A stretch of DNA of 64,000 nt, taken from the NCBI GenBank assembly GCA_019752635.1, contig JAIELX010000027.1, positions 1 to 64,000 of the forward strand, read 5' to 3'. Positions within the stretch are counted from its first letter, which is position 1. Every line of letters starts with the position of its first letter. Under the pieces are notes generated by a model that did not search any database, had not been told where the DNA came from, and was given only the letters and a program-made list of their open reading frames with translations. The position numbers and the translations under genes are program-made. The DNA is from Candidatus Obscuribacterales bacterium. GTDB lineage: Bacteria > Cyanobacteriota > Vampirovibrionia > Obscuribacterales > Obscuribacteraceae. Positions 43,803 through 54,500 of the stretch are shown in pieces.

Positions 43803-44186
43803 TTACCATTCGCCCGGACCGTATATTTTGTAGGATTTGACTTTATCACCTTCGAGTTTCAACACTAACTCTTCGTAGGTGTTTACATGGTATCTCATAT
43901 CCCACGTGTTGCCCGGACCTGCTTCGTCCGGACCGAGCTCCTGAACGATTTCTTGCCTTGACTTGCCTATTAGCCTGTGATCCCGGAGATCGTTTAACAT
44001 CCTTTGTCTGATTCCCTCTTCAATCATTTTCTTATCGGCTTTCTTCCAGGTCTCGGAATTAAATTTGAGCGGTTGCCAAAATTCGCGAGTTGAGTCGAGA
44101 ACTGATCCGCAAAAGCCACCAGCAATGACGATTGCCAGGATAACTAACATAGCTACAAAGAACCGCTCTATATCCGAAAGTTTCAT
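43803..44186 (-). CDS. membrane-anchored BamE/SmpA-like small protein
   Basis: 127 residues. One N-terminal helix (FFVAMLVILAIVIAGGFC) anchors it. The outer part shows LIGKSRQEIVQELGPDE followed by strands and a final KLEGDKVKSYKIYGPG, the pattern of the BamE/SmpA/OmlA fold (helix, GLPD-type turn, strands). Cys26 lies just after the helix but the context does not look like a lipobox. The gene follows the 621-residue gene by nine bases and ends the leftward operon. BamE-like domains bind lipids or partner proteins. Confidence 0.65.
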   Translation of the reverse strand: MKLSDIERFFVAMLVILAIVIAGGFCGSVLDSTREFWQPLKFNSETWKKADKKMIEEGIRQRMLNDLRDHRLIGKSRQEIVQELGPDEAGPGNTWDMRYHVNTYEELVLKLEGDKVKSYKIYGPGEW

Positions 44187-44195
44187 TGGCGTAGT

Positions 44196-46061
44196 TTACT
44201 TAACCGAAAAGATCAGGATGCTCACCACTTTCGGTGGCGTGTTGCCGGAGCCTCTGGCAAGTTGGAAACCGACCTGACTGATCGGATAGATGTAGTTCTG
44301 TCCCATCCCCGACGTAGGCTCTTGAAGCAAGAACGCCGGTTCGCCGAACTTTTCTTTAACACGTTCAAGTGAATCACCCGGTGCAACACCAAAGTCTGGT
44401 GCCACCAGAGTCGGATCGAATATTCTTATAGCGTCGAGCAATCCGTTGCGGAAGAACAGCTGCAGCGCTGTGGTTCCGGTTTCGGGTTTCTTCCATGTCA
44501 TTACCGACCAGCGGTTGATCTTTTGCTCTTTGAGCTGGCCCATGTTTGATAACGCTGAGGCGACTTGCATTTGCGAAGTGCCCAGACTGACAAGCGGAAT
44601 GCCTGTGGCAACGTTGGGTGGTAGCAGTGCAATGGTTTCTCGCTTCTCGACGCTGCACCGGTCCAACATCATTTGATTGTAGAGTTGACCGGCTATTGCA
44701 TTGGCACGGCCGGGCGACGTGGCTCCTTGCTGTTTTCGCAACGTGGAGCTTGCGTCTTCTATGGAGAGTATCTGGGCTGGAATGGCGTTACCGGGCAGCT
44801 TGTAGCCGCCTGCGGCTCCACCGGCAATTGCTCCCGCCGTGTTCGCGTAGCCGGATTGGGCTGGCGTTCGTCTTGCAGACATTGGCGCCGGGGACGGCGC
44901 GTAATACGGTTTATTCTGCGCTTGAGCAATCTGAATGTCTTTCAGTTTGGTCGTAATGCTTTCGGCGGCTTGGCGGAAATCATGAACCGTCGGGCGTTCA
45001 TCGACTATCTGAAGCTGACGGGGACCGCTGTAGAATTTCGCCTTTTGCTTCAGATCTCCTCCTGATACCGTCGTAACGTTCGACTGGGGGGCTGCGGATT
45101 TTTTCTCCGCCGGAGCCTCCATGGCGCGTTGCGCCTCTTCCATCCTCTTTGCCGCACCATACATGCGCCCGATGGCTGCCTGCAGATCCGGTGGTTGTTG
45201 CGCAATTTGGTTTTGCTGGCGTGCTCTGGCGGACGAGGAGTTAAACGGCTGGGAGCCCGCTTGTCGCGGCGCTAAGGCATTTTCACCGGGTTGGTGAACG
45301 AATTTGCCCATGTTTGTTGCGGGCATACCGGAGGCGCGACTGTTTTTATCCATGCCGTCGCTGGAGGACATGTCCTTGTCCCAGATCCCCAGACGATCCG
45401 CGTCTGCTTTTGCCAATTGTCCCGCGTCTCGCGCTTTGCCCGATCCCCTCAGTAAATTGCCGCCCTTCCAGCTGTCAATGGCGGATTCTTCGTCGGCGAG
45501 TGATTGACCTGCTGCGGCGCCGGACAGACTGCCCGTGCCGCTGCCGGACGGCGCGCCGTAATATGGCGGCGGCTCCGGGGCGGACTCGCCTTCATTGCCG
45601 AAAGTTTTCGCTGCTAACGTGTCCGTTCTTGTCGTTGGCGGCAGAACTCGTAACGAAGGCGTCGCTTGTTGGTTGAAGATCTTTCCTGTCTCTTTCGGCC
45701 GAATGGCCAGCGCATAATCCACGCCTGCGCTTTCCTTCTGTTGCTCGGCCGACGCCTGCTTCGGTGCAGGCTTGGCGATTGCGATTTGAGGAATGCTCAT
45801 CACTCTATTGAAGATGCGTTCCAGCAACGCGACTCCGGCTTCGGGGGCGGAGATCTTGTTGAACGAGACATTACCTTTCAATTGCGAGCGAGATGTCGAT
45901 GCTGTTGGAGGTTGACTGAATGCAGGACAAGCGAAGGAGCCTGATAGTAACGACACCAGTAACAGGGGCGTCATTGTCGATCGCAACAATCCGCGCATTG
46001 TTTCAGTGCGCGAAACTCGTCGGCGCCAACTTCGTTTTGCAGTCAGAACTCCAATCTTCAT
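44196..46061 (-). CDS. secreted 621-residue protein with BamE-like C-terminus
   Basis: Starts at the ATG 46061, overlapping the regulator stop by four bases, with AGGAG seven bases upstream. A basic N-terminus precedes a hydrophobic segment (MTPLLLVSLLSGSFACPAFS). Residues ~50-430 are Ala/Gln/Pro/Ser-rich and mostly disordered, with a coiled-coil-like part (YGAAKRMEEAQRAMEAPAEK). The C-terminus (about 460-621) has strand-rich sequence and a BamE-type element (APGDSLERVKEKFGEPAFL). Two motifs, MGKFVHQPGENALA (251-264) and ERPTVHDFRQA (355-365), recur in the VIT/vWA protein across the locus. It probably acts in the envelope. Confidence 0.72.
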   Translation of the reverse strand: MKIGVLTAKRSWRRRVSRTETMRGLLRSTMTPLLLVSLLSGSFACPAFSQPPTASTSRSQLKGNVSFNKISAPEAGVALLERIFNRVMSIPQIAIAKPAPKQASAEQQKESAGVDYALAIRPKETGKIFNQQATPSLRVLPPTTRTDTLAAKTFGNEGESAPEPPPYYGAPSGSGTGSLSGAAAGQSLADEESAIDSWKGGNLLRGSGKARDAGQLAKADADRLGIWDKDMSSSDGMDKNSRASGMPATNMGKFVHQPGENALAPRQAGSQPFNSSSARARQQNQIAQQPPDLQAAIGRMYGAAKRMEEAQRAMEAPAEKKSAAPQSNVTTVSGGDLKQKAKFYSGPRQLQIVDERPTVHDFRQAAESITTKLKDIQIAQAQNKPYYAPSPAPMSARRTPAQSGYANTAGAIAGGAAGGYKLPGNAIPAQILSIEDASSTLRKQQGATSPGRANAIAGQLYNQMMLDRCSVEKRETIALLPPNVATGIPLVSLGTSQMQVASALSNMGQLKEQKINRWSVMTWKKPETGTTALQLFFRNGLLDAIRIFDPTLVAPDFGVAPGDSLERVKEKFGEPAFLLQEPTSGMGQNYIYPISQVGFQLARGSGNTPPKVVSILIFSVK

Positions 46062-46786
46062 GACGACACTCCTGCGCCTCCCGGCTTCGTTTCAAATAGT
46101 TTGGATTCCCAGTCGTCCAACTCGGATTGATTGAGCAGACCACGTCTGTATGAAATGTGCACCGCGCGGCAGCGCTGGTTGTATTCCACATCTTGTTGCT
46201 CGCCTCTTCCGGGGATTGCCAGTTTGGAGTAGAGCGACTTTAATCTTGATTGAACAGCTTTTTCCGTCAGGTAGAGGCGCCTTGCAATAGTTGAATCAGT
46301 GAGACCCAACGCGATGCAGACAAGCGCTTCGTATTCGGCCGCCGTTAAGCTTGTGGCTCTGTTCTGCGTGCGTTGAATCACACGAGAGATACCGGGGTGA
46401 ATCCAGCAGTCTCCAGAGATGACAGCCTTTGCGGCTTCAATGACTTGCTCGTTGGACGCGCTCTTCAGCACATAACCAAACACACCGTCCGGCGGAACTA
46501 CTTTCCAGAGCTGGCGAACATAAACTTCGTCGGAGAAATTGGACAGTATTATGACGCCGCTGGTGGGAAGCTGTTTCAGAATTGCTTCTGCCGCTTTGAT
46601 CCCTGACAGTTGCGGCATTTTGATATCAAGGAAGATCAAATTAGGTTTGATCTTTACTGCCGCGTCAACCGCTGCTTGCCCATCGGACACTTCATGCACC
46701 GGTCCCTGGTCCGAGATGTTCTTCTCCAGGAGATCCTTCAACCAGTTGCGATCCCTATCTTCGTCATCGGCAATGAGAATTGTCAT
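46058..46786 (-). CDS. NarL/FixJ-type response regulator
   Basis: 242 residues. The receiver domain (1-125) has the acidic pair at Asp7/Asp8, the phospho-acceptor Asp54 in LIFLDIKMPQLSG and Lys108 in YVLKSASN. The LuxR-type helix-turn-helix (about 145-205) is SLTAAEYEALVCIALGLTDS..IARRLYLTEKAVQSRLKSLYSKL, with a C-terminal extension of about 35 residues. It overlaps the kinase gene by four bases (ATGA), so the two form a coupled two-component pair. Confidence 0.93.
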   Translation of the reverse strand: MTILIADDEDRDRNWLKDLLEKNISDQGPVHEVSDGQAAVDAAVKIKPNLIFLDIKMPQLSGIKAAEAILKQLPTSGVIILSNFSDEVYVRQLWKVVPPDGVFGYVLKSASNEQVIEAAKAVISGDCWIHPGISRVIQRTQNRATSLTAAEYEALVCIALGLTDSTIARRLYLTEKAVQSRLKSLYSKLAIPGRGEQQDVEYNQRCRAVHISYRRGLLNQSELDDWESKLFETKPGGAGVSS

Positions 46787-48660
46787 ACTTTCTTTTCCAG
46801 TCCTTTCAGTCCTTCAGCCTCTCGTAAAACCAGTGTTGCACTCACTATAAACTCTGTACCACTTCCAAACTGCTTTGGTTTGGTCCACTCTACTCCAGCC
46901 CCGACCAGGGCTGCCCTATGCCGAATATTCAGCAGTCCATGCGAATCGGGACGAATGGCTCGGGGGTCGATGCCTTTGCCGTTGTCCGTAACTTTGATTT
47001 CCAGGATTTCGCCTTTTTTCTCTATTATGACGTCCACCCTGCTTGCCGCCGAGTGTTTCCTGACATTGTTCAGGGATTCCTGGACAATTCTATATAGCTG
47101 CAATTTAGCGAAATCGGATACCTCATTTTCCTGCACTTCGTCGCCGATAATGTCGAAGTTGCCAGCAACGCCCGTCTCTCGTTCCAGCATTCGCACTAGA
47201 TTTTCCAACGCGGGAAGGAAACCCATTGTTTCAAGCACTGATGGATGGAGATCGTTAATTACGCGTCTCATCTCTGAAATAGCGTCGTCCAGCTTCACTC
47301 GCATTTGCCGCGGAGAAGAGCTGTCGCTGAACTCGACCGACATGTCGTCTACCATACGGGCAATACTGGAGAGCGCGGGGAGAGTCTCGTCGTGCAGATC
47401 GCCTGCAATGCGCTTGCGCTCTTCTTCTGCTCTCACCTGCATCATTTCGCGCGCTGCGGCCAATTCCCTGTTTCGCTGGCGCAGATCGGTATCCAAATTG
47501 ATCACCGTGCCTAGAATGAAACCGGAGGCAATCATGGCCAGCGGCGATACTACGGGCAGTGCCACGTGCAGGAATTGGAACGAGATTTGAGCTAACGTCA
47601 TCAAGATGACGCCGGATAGCAGCATCGCCAGAGCGCGCTTGCCCATGGGCAATGCGGAAGCGATGGCGCCGACTAGTGCGCCTGTGATTAGTAGAAACTG
47701 TTTGGCGTAGGGCTTCGGGAAACTTGTAATGATTTCGTTGTTAATTACTGTTGCCAGTGCGTCCGCGTGGATGACCGTGTCGGGGGGATCTTGTCGGAAA
47801 GGCGCTTTCGGCCTGGCCGGGTCCATTCGTCTTGGTGTCAGCGTCGAGCCGATGAAGACCACCCGGTTGTCGAAGGATTCCGGCTTGAAGTTAGCTTGCA
47901 GCACTTCGCTCATGGGATACATGTCGTAGGTTACGTTGTGGTAATTGATGTATCCAGCCTGGTCCGGCCGCAGAGTCGTCAATCTATTGACGTAGTCAAC
48001 CCCGGTGGACCTGTAGGCATTGACTATGGCGTGGGTTAATGAGGAGACCTCGTGAACGCCCGCCAACTCCGGCTGGTCTGTATCCGAGCTTTGCCGCGGC
48101 AGCCTGAGAACAAAGCCGCCCGGCTCCTTTGGCAGTTCGTGGTAGCCGTAAGCTGCCGCGTGGACCAGGAAATCCGCTGCCGGCAGGTCCGTGCTGCCTT
48201 CCAGACTGCCGAACAGGGCAAGAACCACATTGCGATGCCGTCTGATAGCGCTTACTAGTTCCTGGTTTGCGGCTCCGCGCAGATCAAGGTCTATCACCAC
48301 CAGAGTAGGATGTCCTTCTTCGATCTTGTTTACGAGGTCGGCAAGAGCTTTTTGCGAATCTTCGTCGTTGAAACGCGCGAAACCGAGGTCAAATTGAGAG
48401 TTTTCGTCGAAGGCTACCAGCGCAATGGATTTTAACGCCCGGGTCTCATACTTCGGGAATGAAGGCAGCGCCGATAGGCGCTCAGCTATTTTGTATCGCC
48501 ATTCCAACATTCCGGTTTCAAGGGCCTCCAACAGCGGCGAATCGCTGTAGAAAAGAGATAGAAGACACCCCGCCAGGGCGCCAAAAAACAGGCGCTGGAA
48601 CAGGAGCCGATGTCTTCCATCGACCTTGGTGACTTCAATTAAGGAATTTAGACGGTTCAA
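46783..48660 (-). CDS. CHASE2-domain sensor histidine kinase (NarX-type)
   Basis: 625 residues. One N-terminal transmembrane helix (~18-38) is followed by an extracytoplasmic CHASE2 domain (about 45-315; LKSIALVAFDE, TLVVIDLDLRG, FIGSTLTPRRMDP). Three further transmembrane helices (about 320-390) and a coiled coil lead to the HisKA_3 motif RKRIAGDLHDETLPAL with His423, and then a HATPase with the N box ESLNNVRKHS and GHGLLNIRHRA-type G box. CHASE2 detects an unknown extracellular cue. The start codon appears to be TTG at 48660. The gene is divergent from the VIT/vWA gene, the likely target of the pair. Confidence 0.9.
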   Translation of the reverse strand: MNRLNSLIEVTKVDGRHRLLFQRLFFGALAGCLLSLFYSDSPLLEALETGMLEWRYKIAERLSALPSFPKYETRALKSIALVAFDENSQFDLGFARFNDEDSQKALADLVNKIEEGHPTLVVIDLDLRGAANQELVSAIRRHRNVVLALFGSLEGSTDLPAADFLVHAAAYGYHELPKEPGGFVLRLPRQSSDTDQPELAGVHEVSSLTHAIVNAYRSTGVDYVNRLTTLRPDQAGYINYHNVTYDMYPMSEVLQANFKPESFDNRVVFIGSTLTPRRMDPARPKAPFRQDPPDTVIHADALATVINNEIITSFPKPYAKQFLLITGALVGAIASALPMGKRALAMLLSGVILMTLAQISFQFLHVALPVVSPLAMIASGFILGTVINLDTDLRQRNRELAAAREMMQVRAEEERKRIAGDLHDETLPALSSIARMVDDMSVEFSDSSSPRQMRVKLDDAISEMRRVINDLHPSVLETMGFLPALENLVRMLERETGVAGNFDIIGDEVQENEVSDFAKLQLYRIVQESLNNVRKHSAASRVDVIIEKKGEILEIKVTDNGKGIDPRAIRPDSHGLLNIRHRAALVGAGVEWTKPKQFGSGTEFIVSATLVLREAEGLKGLEKKV

Positions 48661-48848
48661 TCGCTTGTAACTGCCCGACTGGCATAACTCCAGCCGATCT
48701 AAGTGTAACCCGGGTCAGCCTTTCTTTTCCCGGGAAAAACCCTAGAGGGACAGAATAGCTTTTCCCGGAGCATTTTCGCTTCTGATTCTGTAGTCTGTTT
48801 TCATGGGTCTACAGGGGGCAAAAGTTTGTTCCAGCTGAGGTTTAAGCA

Positions 48849-51380
48849 ATGAAATTCAAATCTATATCGACCATTCTTGCCACAGCTGCAGTGGCGGTGG
48901 CTTCTCCGGCTGCCCATGCCGCAGGCATGATTGTCATCGATCCGATTATAGGCGGTGGCATCGTTCCTCGCCCTGTTCCCATTGTTCGACCCGGGCATAG
49001 GCCTCCAACCTTGCCACCTTTGCTGAGAGGTCAAGTGAGCTTCGGTCTTCGTTTGCAAGATGCCGATATAAAGGTAGATATTTCCGATCAGGTTGCCAAA
49101 ACCTACATTACTCAGACCTTCGTGAACGACACCGATCAGAATCTGGCCGGCACGTACCTTTTTCCGCTACCGGAAGACACTACCTTTAGCTCCTTTTCTC
49201 TGCATATAGATGGCAAGCCTGTTGAAGGCAAAATTCTCGAAGCGAAAGAAGCTCGACAACAGTATGAAGAGATTGTGCGGCGCATGGTTGACCCGGGGCT
49301 GCTTGAATTTGCTGATTACAAAACCGTCAGAGCAAGAATTTTCCCGATACCTGCGCACGGCACCAAGAAGGTTGAACTTGAGTATACTCAGGTGCTGAAA
49401 GCTGAAAACGGAATGATTAAGTATCGTTTTCCGCTGAAAACCGAAGGTGAGGCCGGCTCCACCGAAGAGGTGAACATCAACCTCAAGCTGAACAGTAAAT
49501 CTGGAATTCGCACAATCTGGTCACCCAGCCATACTATTACGTCCAGGCGCGACGGCGAACACAAAGCGCTGATTTCATTTGCAGGAAAGGATGTGATTCC
49601 CGAAAAGGACTTCCTGCTGTATTACAGCGTGTCGGATAAAGATCTTACCGCCAATTTGCTCACGCAAAAGAACACGGGTGAAGACGGCTATTTCATGATG
49701 ACCCTGACTCCACCTGTTGAAGCGAAGCAAGTCATAAATAAAGACATTGTACTTGTTGCGGATACATCGGGCTCTATGAAAGGGCAGCGGATGGATCAAA
49801 CCAAGAAGGCGCTGAAGTATCTGGTCAATGCCTTTGGTCCGACAGACCGGTTCGCCGTGGTCCGATTTGCAACAGATGTGGATTCGTTTAAGCCGCAACT
49901 GGTTAATGCCACTCCCGATAATAAGAAGGCTGCAATTGAGTTTATTGATGATATGGAGGCTTCCGGTGGCACCAATATTGGTGACGCGCTGAAGACCGCC
50001 AGCAATATGCTGAGCCAGCCTGGCGATACGCGGCCGGCATACATGGTTTTGATGACCGATGGCGAACCGACTGTCGGCGAAACCACCGTGCCGGGCTTGC
50101 TGAAGATCGTTGGCAGCAAGCGCGATATTCGAGTGTTTGACTTCGGTGTCGGTTACGACCTTAACACTAAGCTGTTGAACAAGCTCGCAGATGAACATCA
50201 TGGTACGTCTCAGTATGTGGAGCCGAACGAGAATATTGAAGTAGAGTTGTCGAACTTCTATGACAAGATTAAAGCGCCCGTTCTCTCCGACGTTAAGATT
50301 GCATACAACGGCATAACCGTTAAGGATGTTTACCCTCGCTCGGTGAAAGACATCTTTGCCGGCAATCAAGTCATGCTCATGGGCAAGTACAAGGGCTCCG
50401 GTGATGCGACTGTGCAACTAACCGGCACCGTAAATGGTGTCGCCAAATCGTACTCGTTTCCGCTCAAATTCGAAGATGCACGCAGCGGACACGGCTATCT
50501 CCCGCGTTTGTGGGCGATGCGACGTATTGGCCACCTTACCGACGTTGCGCAGGACAATGGCGACAACAAGGAAGTTGTTGATGAAATTATTGATCTCTCC
50601 AAAAAATACGGCATCATTTCCGCCTACACCTCGTTTCTTGTGACTGACCCCAACGAGTCGGCGCAGAGAATCACGCGTAACACGCCGATGCCGGTACCGA
50701 TCACGGGTATGGGCGAGGGAAGCGCCGGCGGTGCCAGCACCAATGTTCGCGGTGCTCTCAGCTCGCGCTTGCGTCAAGACCGGTCGCTTGCGAGCGCGCC
50801 GCACTCCGCCTCTAGCCCTGCGCCTCGCAGAGCCGGCGGCGGTGGGTCCGGTGAGGGTTGGTACAGTGCTCAGCCTCAAGGTCAAATTGCGGATGGTCGG
50901 CCTGTAGTCCGGGATTTCCGTGAGGCGCCATCGCTGCCACCGACGACCATGGGCAGGTTTGTCCATCAACCGGGCAATTCAATGGTTGCATTTGAAGGAC
51001 TGTATGCCGACGCTGGTGCTCTCGGTGCCAAAATGGCGGCTGCGCCACATAGCGGCGCGTCCGCCGTGCGCAAGTCGAAAGCAATGAACGAGTTCAAGAA
51101 CTCAATCGCCATGAAAGAGGAGTCTGCCGATAAGGACCAGCAAAGCGCAATCAAGACTGTTGATGATAAAACCTTCTATCTGCGCAACGGATTCTGGACC
51201 GACAGCTCGTATGATGAGAAGAAATCACCTAAGCCGCAAGTAATCAGCTTCGGCACGCCGGAGTACTTCGATCTGGTCAGCAAGGTCCCCGGTATCTCCA
51301 AGTATCTGTCAGTGGGACGTCAGGTCATTATCAACCTGAACGGACATTGCTACAAGATAGTGTTTAAGGCACAAGCCTAA
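48849..51380 (+). CDS. secreted VIT and vWA domain protein
   Basis: 843 residues. Signal peptide SISTILATAAVAVASPAAHA. A VIT (vault/inter-alpha-trypsin) domain covers ~60-185. A vWA domain (about 295-480) has an intact MIDAS (DTSGSMKGQRMD, then MTDGEPTVGE and GGTN). A Ser/Gly/Arg-rich linker and a C-terminal part (about 680-843) follow. Motifs RPVVRDFREA (684-693) and MGRFVHQPGN (701-710) recur in the secreted 621-residue protein on the other strand. The pairing of VIT and vWA is common in bacterial surface proteins of unknown function; binding through the MIDAS metal is expected. A strong terminator follows. Confidence 0.88.
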   Translation: MKFKSISTILATAAVAVASPAAHAAGMIVIDPIIGGGIVPRPVPIVRPGHRPPTLPPLLRGQVSFGLRLQDADIKVDISDQVAKTYITQTFVNDTDQNLAGTYLFPLPEDTTFSSFSLHIDGKPVEGKILEAKEARQQYEEIVRRMVDPGLLEFADYKTVRARIFPIPAHGTKKVELEYTQVLKAENGMIKYRFPLKTEGEAGSTEEVNINLKLNSKSGIRTIWSPSHTITSRRDGEHKALISFAGKDVIPEKDFLLYYSVSDKDLTANLLTQKNTGEDGYFMMTLTPPVEAKQVINKDIVLVADTSGSMKGQRMDQTKKALKYLVNAFGPTDRFAVVRFATDVDSFKPQLVNATPDNKKAAIEFIDDMEASGGTNIGDALKTASNMLSQPGDTRPAYMVLMTDGEPTVGETTVPGLLKIVGSKRDIRVFDFGVGYDLNTKLLNKLADEHHGTSQYVEPNENIEVELSNFYDKIKAPVLSDVKIAYNGITVKDVYPRSVKDIFAGNQVMLMGKYKGSGDATVQLTGTVNGVAKSYSFPLKFEDARSGHGYLPRLWAMRRIGHLTDVAQDNGDNKEVVDEIIDLSKKYGIISAYTSFLVTDPNESAQRITRNTPMPVPITGMGEGSAGGASTNVRGALSSRLRQDRSLASAPHSASSPAPRRAGGGGSGEGWYSAQPQGQIADGRPVVRDFREAPSLPPTTMGRFVHQPGNSMVAFEGLYADAGALGAKMAAAPHSGASAVRKSKAMNEFKNSIAMKEESADKDQQSAIKTVDDKTFYLRNGFWTDSSYDEKKSPKPQVISFGTPEYFDLVSKVPGISKYLSVGRQVIINLNGHCYKIVFKAQA

Positions 51381-51423
51381 CGCGAAAACAGCGTGGCGAC
51401 TGTCTTGATCATCATTACCGGAA

Positions 51424-51454
51424 GGCGGCGGAGTAACCAACTCCACCGCCTTTT
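51424..51454 (+). terminator. Rho-independent terminator after the VIT/vWA gene
   Basis: GGCGGCGGAGT (51424-51434) pairs with ACTCCACCGCC (51440-51450), one mismatch in 11 bp, with a five-base loop and TTTTCCCTT after it. It lies 44 bases beyond the stop. Confidence 0.75.
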
Positions 51455-51573
51455 CCCTTCTGCGGGGGTGCAGGCAAGGCGAAAAAAAACATGACTGCGA
51501 TTTTTCGAAAGGCGAGTGTTTCTGTTCCGGCGGGAACAACTAATTATGAACCCCTGATCAGAGCGATGCCTTA

Positions 51574-54500
51574 ATGGAGCTGGTTGAGGACGACATTTTA
51601 GACGAGCGCTGGCGCATCAGGAGGCGCCTGGGAGAGGGCGGCTTTGGCACAGTTTACGAGGCTACCGATGAGCAGCTTGGACGCACCGTAGCCATTAAGG
51701 TTCTGCGAGATTCATTGTTGACCGATGTCCCCATTCGAAGACGGTTCCTTCGGGAGGGGAAAATATTGGCGACCGTTCAATCACCGAATCTGGTGCGTCT
51801 CTTCTCCGTAAACCTCAGTAGCAGCGGAATGTTGTACCTGGTCATGGAGCTGCTCTCCGGGCGTACTGTGAGAGCTACGCTCATAGACCGCGGTCGAATT
51901 CCCGAGGAGGAAGCGCTACGCATCGCCCGTGACATTGCCGAGGCTCTGACAACCTTAGAATCATTCGGTGTAGTACACCGAGATTTGAAGCCCGATAATG
52001 TGATGTTGGATCGCACGGCTAGTGGCGAAATTCGGACCAAAGTCCTGGATTTTGGTCTGTCGGCATTGAGGTCCAAAGACATTAAGGACTCCTATGCCAC
52101 TACTGAAGGTACCATGATTGGCAGCGTGTATTACATGGCGCCGGAAAATTGCATGGGACAAAAGGCAGATGTTCGCGGAGATTTCTATTCTCTTGGATGC
52201 TTGCTTTACGAGAGTCTGACCGGCCAGCCGCCATTCTACGCGAATGATCCTGTTGCTGTGGTCTTTAAGCAAGTAAACGATCCGATGCCGGAATCACCTT
52301 TGAAGACCTGCGGAGTAAGTGCCGGTACTCGACAGTTGCTACTCCAACTTCTTCAGAAGGAACCGGCATTGCGTTATCAAAGCGGTGCGGAGTTGCTCGA
52401 CGCGATCGATTCTTGTATGTCGGGAACTGCTCCACAGGGGCTCAGCTCGGTGAGCTCTCGTCCCCCGCAGAGGAACCCCTTTCTTAGGTTTCTCTTGCCC
52501 GCTGCGGCACTGGTAATCTCTGCCGGCATTTGTGCCGGTATCACGATTCATATAAGTAGGCAGAGCCGTCCGTCGTTTCTGGTTGACGACACCAAAAACA
52601 GCTCGATAGTCTCCTGGTGCGACAAGATTCTTACAGAGAAAAAAGATGACGCAACATTGATTCAGCTGAACGATCAGTTGCGAAGCATGCCTCCTTCGTC
52701 AGCAAGGGCGAAACTTGCGTCGAAATTCGATTCTTACTATCCCCGTTTCGAATACCCGGTAAAATCGTTGGTCGCCGCTCTTAACACTAAGACAGGGGCG
52801 ATGACGGACAGGGAGTGGGATTCTGTCTTGCGCGCATTGCAACGTCTGCGAAAGCTTCGTCTGAGTGTTTTGCAGCAAGGTCTTAGTATGGCTATCCTCA
52901 GGTGTTCCTTTAAAGGTTCTGGACCTGATGACCCTGGTATATCCTGGAATACTCGGCGGAGGGAGGCTGCTGCAATTCTTGCAGAAAGTGGTTCGTTGTG
53001 GGACACGAATGAAGCCGTCAAGCAAGCGGGCTCGTTGGTCTTCGAAGGCGGAGATGATTCGGATCTTAAGGTGAGCCTTATCCTTGTTTCCGTTGCCCTA
53101 AGGGTGGACCAGTCGGAGCGTGACTTCTTACTTCGATATGTAGCTCCGACCTTGGAGAGTGCTCCTGTTGCGGTTTTGCAAGCGAACGACCAGCTTCTGT
53201 CGGCCGTTTTCGAAAATGTCCGCAACGCCAAGAATCAGCAGGTCATGGACCAATTGTCGGGACCGATGTTCCGAGTGAAAAGGGCTACCTGCAGCGACGT
53301 TCAATTGGCTGATTGGTGTTTTAGTCGTGGCAATGAAATTCAGGGATTCAACATTCGTGCTGCCGGGGCATGGTGGAATCGCGCCGTTGAACTGTATGAG
53401 CGGTCTAACAACGCGGATTCAAGGTATATAGGCTCGCTTCTCAACCGCTCTGGGTATCTTCTTCATGAGCAGCGGCTAGATCAGGCTAAAGCAACGCTGA
53501 TGAAGGCGTGGAAGGCAATGCATTCTACGGCTCAGTATCCATTCAGCTTTAAGTTTCACTGGTGCCTCTTGGCTAATCGGTTGACTGATCGAGAGAGCCA
53601 GTCTCGGTTCGCGCAATTGGCAGATGACGTCAACGACCCGTGGTGGAACTCGACCGATGCAAACGAACGGATCGCTCTTGGGCGGATGCGGTGTGATTTT
53701 TACAATGGAGATAAGCAGAACGCGAAACTGGAAATTGTAGCCCGAAGAACTCTTCAGATTCCCGGAGATAAGAACACTCCGGACTCCGAGATTTCCATGT
53801 TGCAGAGTTATTTGTTCCGGAGCGTTTTGGACGTGAGACCATTTGATCCACGCAAGGTGCAAAAGATTCTCCGTGAGTTGACGTTAGACGCTAGATCCTC
53901 CAAGGACGTTATCTCCGAATTCTATCGGCAGGCGTCTGTCGCAGCGATCGAGTCGGAAAGCCTCGGTCGAGACGGCACTTTCTTCCGATATTTTTTGCAA
54001 AGACAATTCGAGTTGCTGGGCGTAAGTCGCGATGTCGCGAATAAGTATGCACGCGCATCCTTCCTTGCCAGCTACGGCGACTACAATGAGGCTGAGCCGA
54101 TCTTCAAGAGCATCATAAGAAGCCCTGGTTCCAAGGATTGGTCCGACAATGTTTTCAGAGTTGTTGTGCACAACCTGATAACTTGCGACCTCTACACGGG
54201 ACGTATCGAGGAAGCAATCGAAACGCTGGAGCTTGGATTGAAGCGCACTCCGACTACATATACTTTCATCCTGGGGGTTGACTGCTACCTTCGGAGTGGT
54301 TGCAGCGCTAGAAGTGCTGCAATGGCCGAACAGGCCGCGCTGAGTCGCGAAATTTCTCAGGAACAAGCTGCTCTCATTGCAAAAACTGTAAGGCTGATAC
54401 AGGAGCGACCCGCTGAGGCAAGTCTTCCGCTGGCTGAACTCATGAAGGCAGGAGGTGATCCTTCCAGCCAGCTCTATTTGACGGTTCGTCTGCTTTTGGC

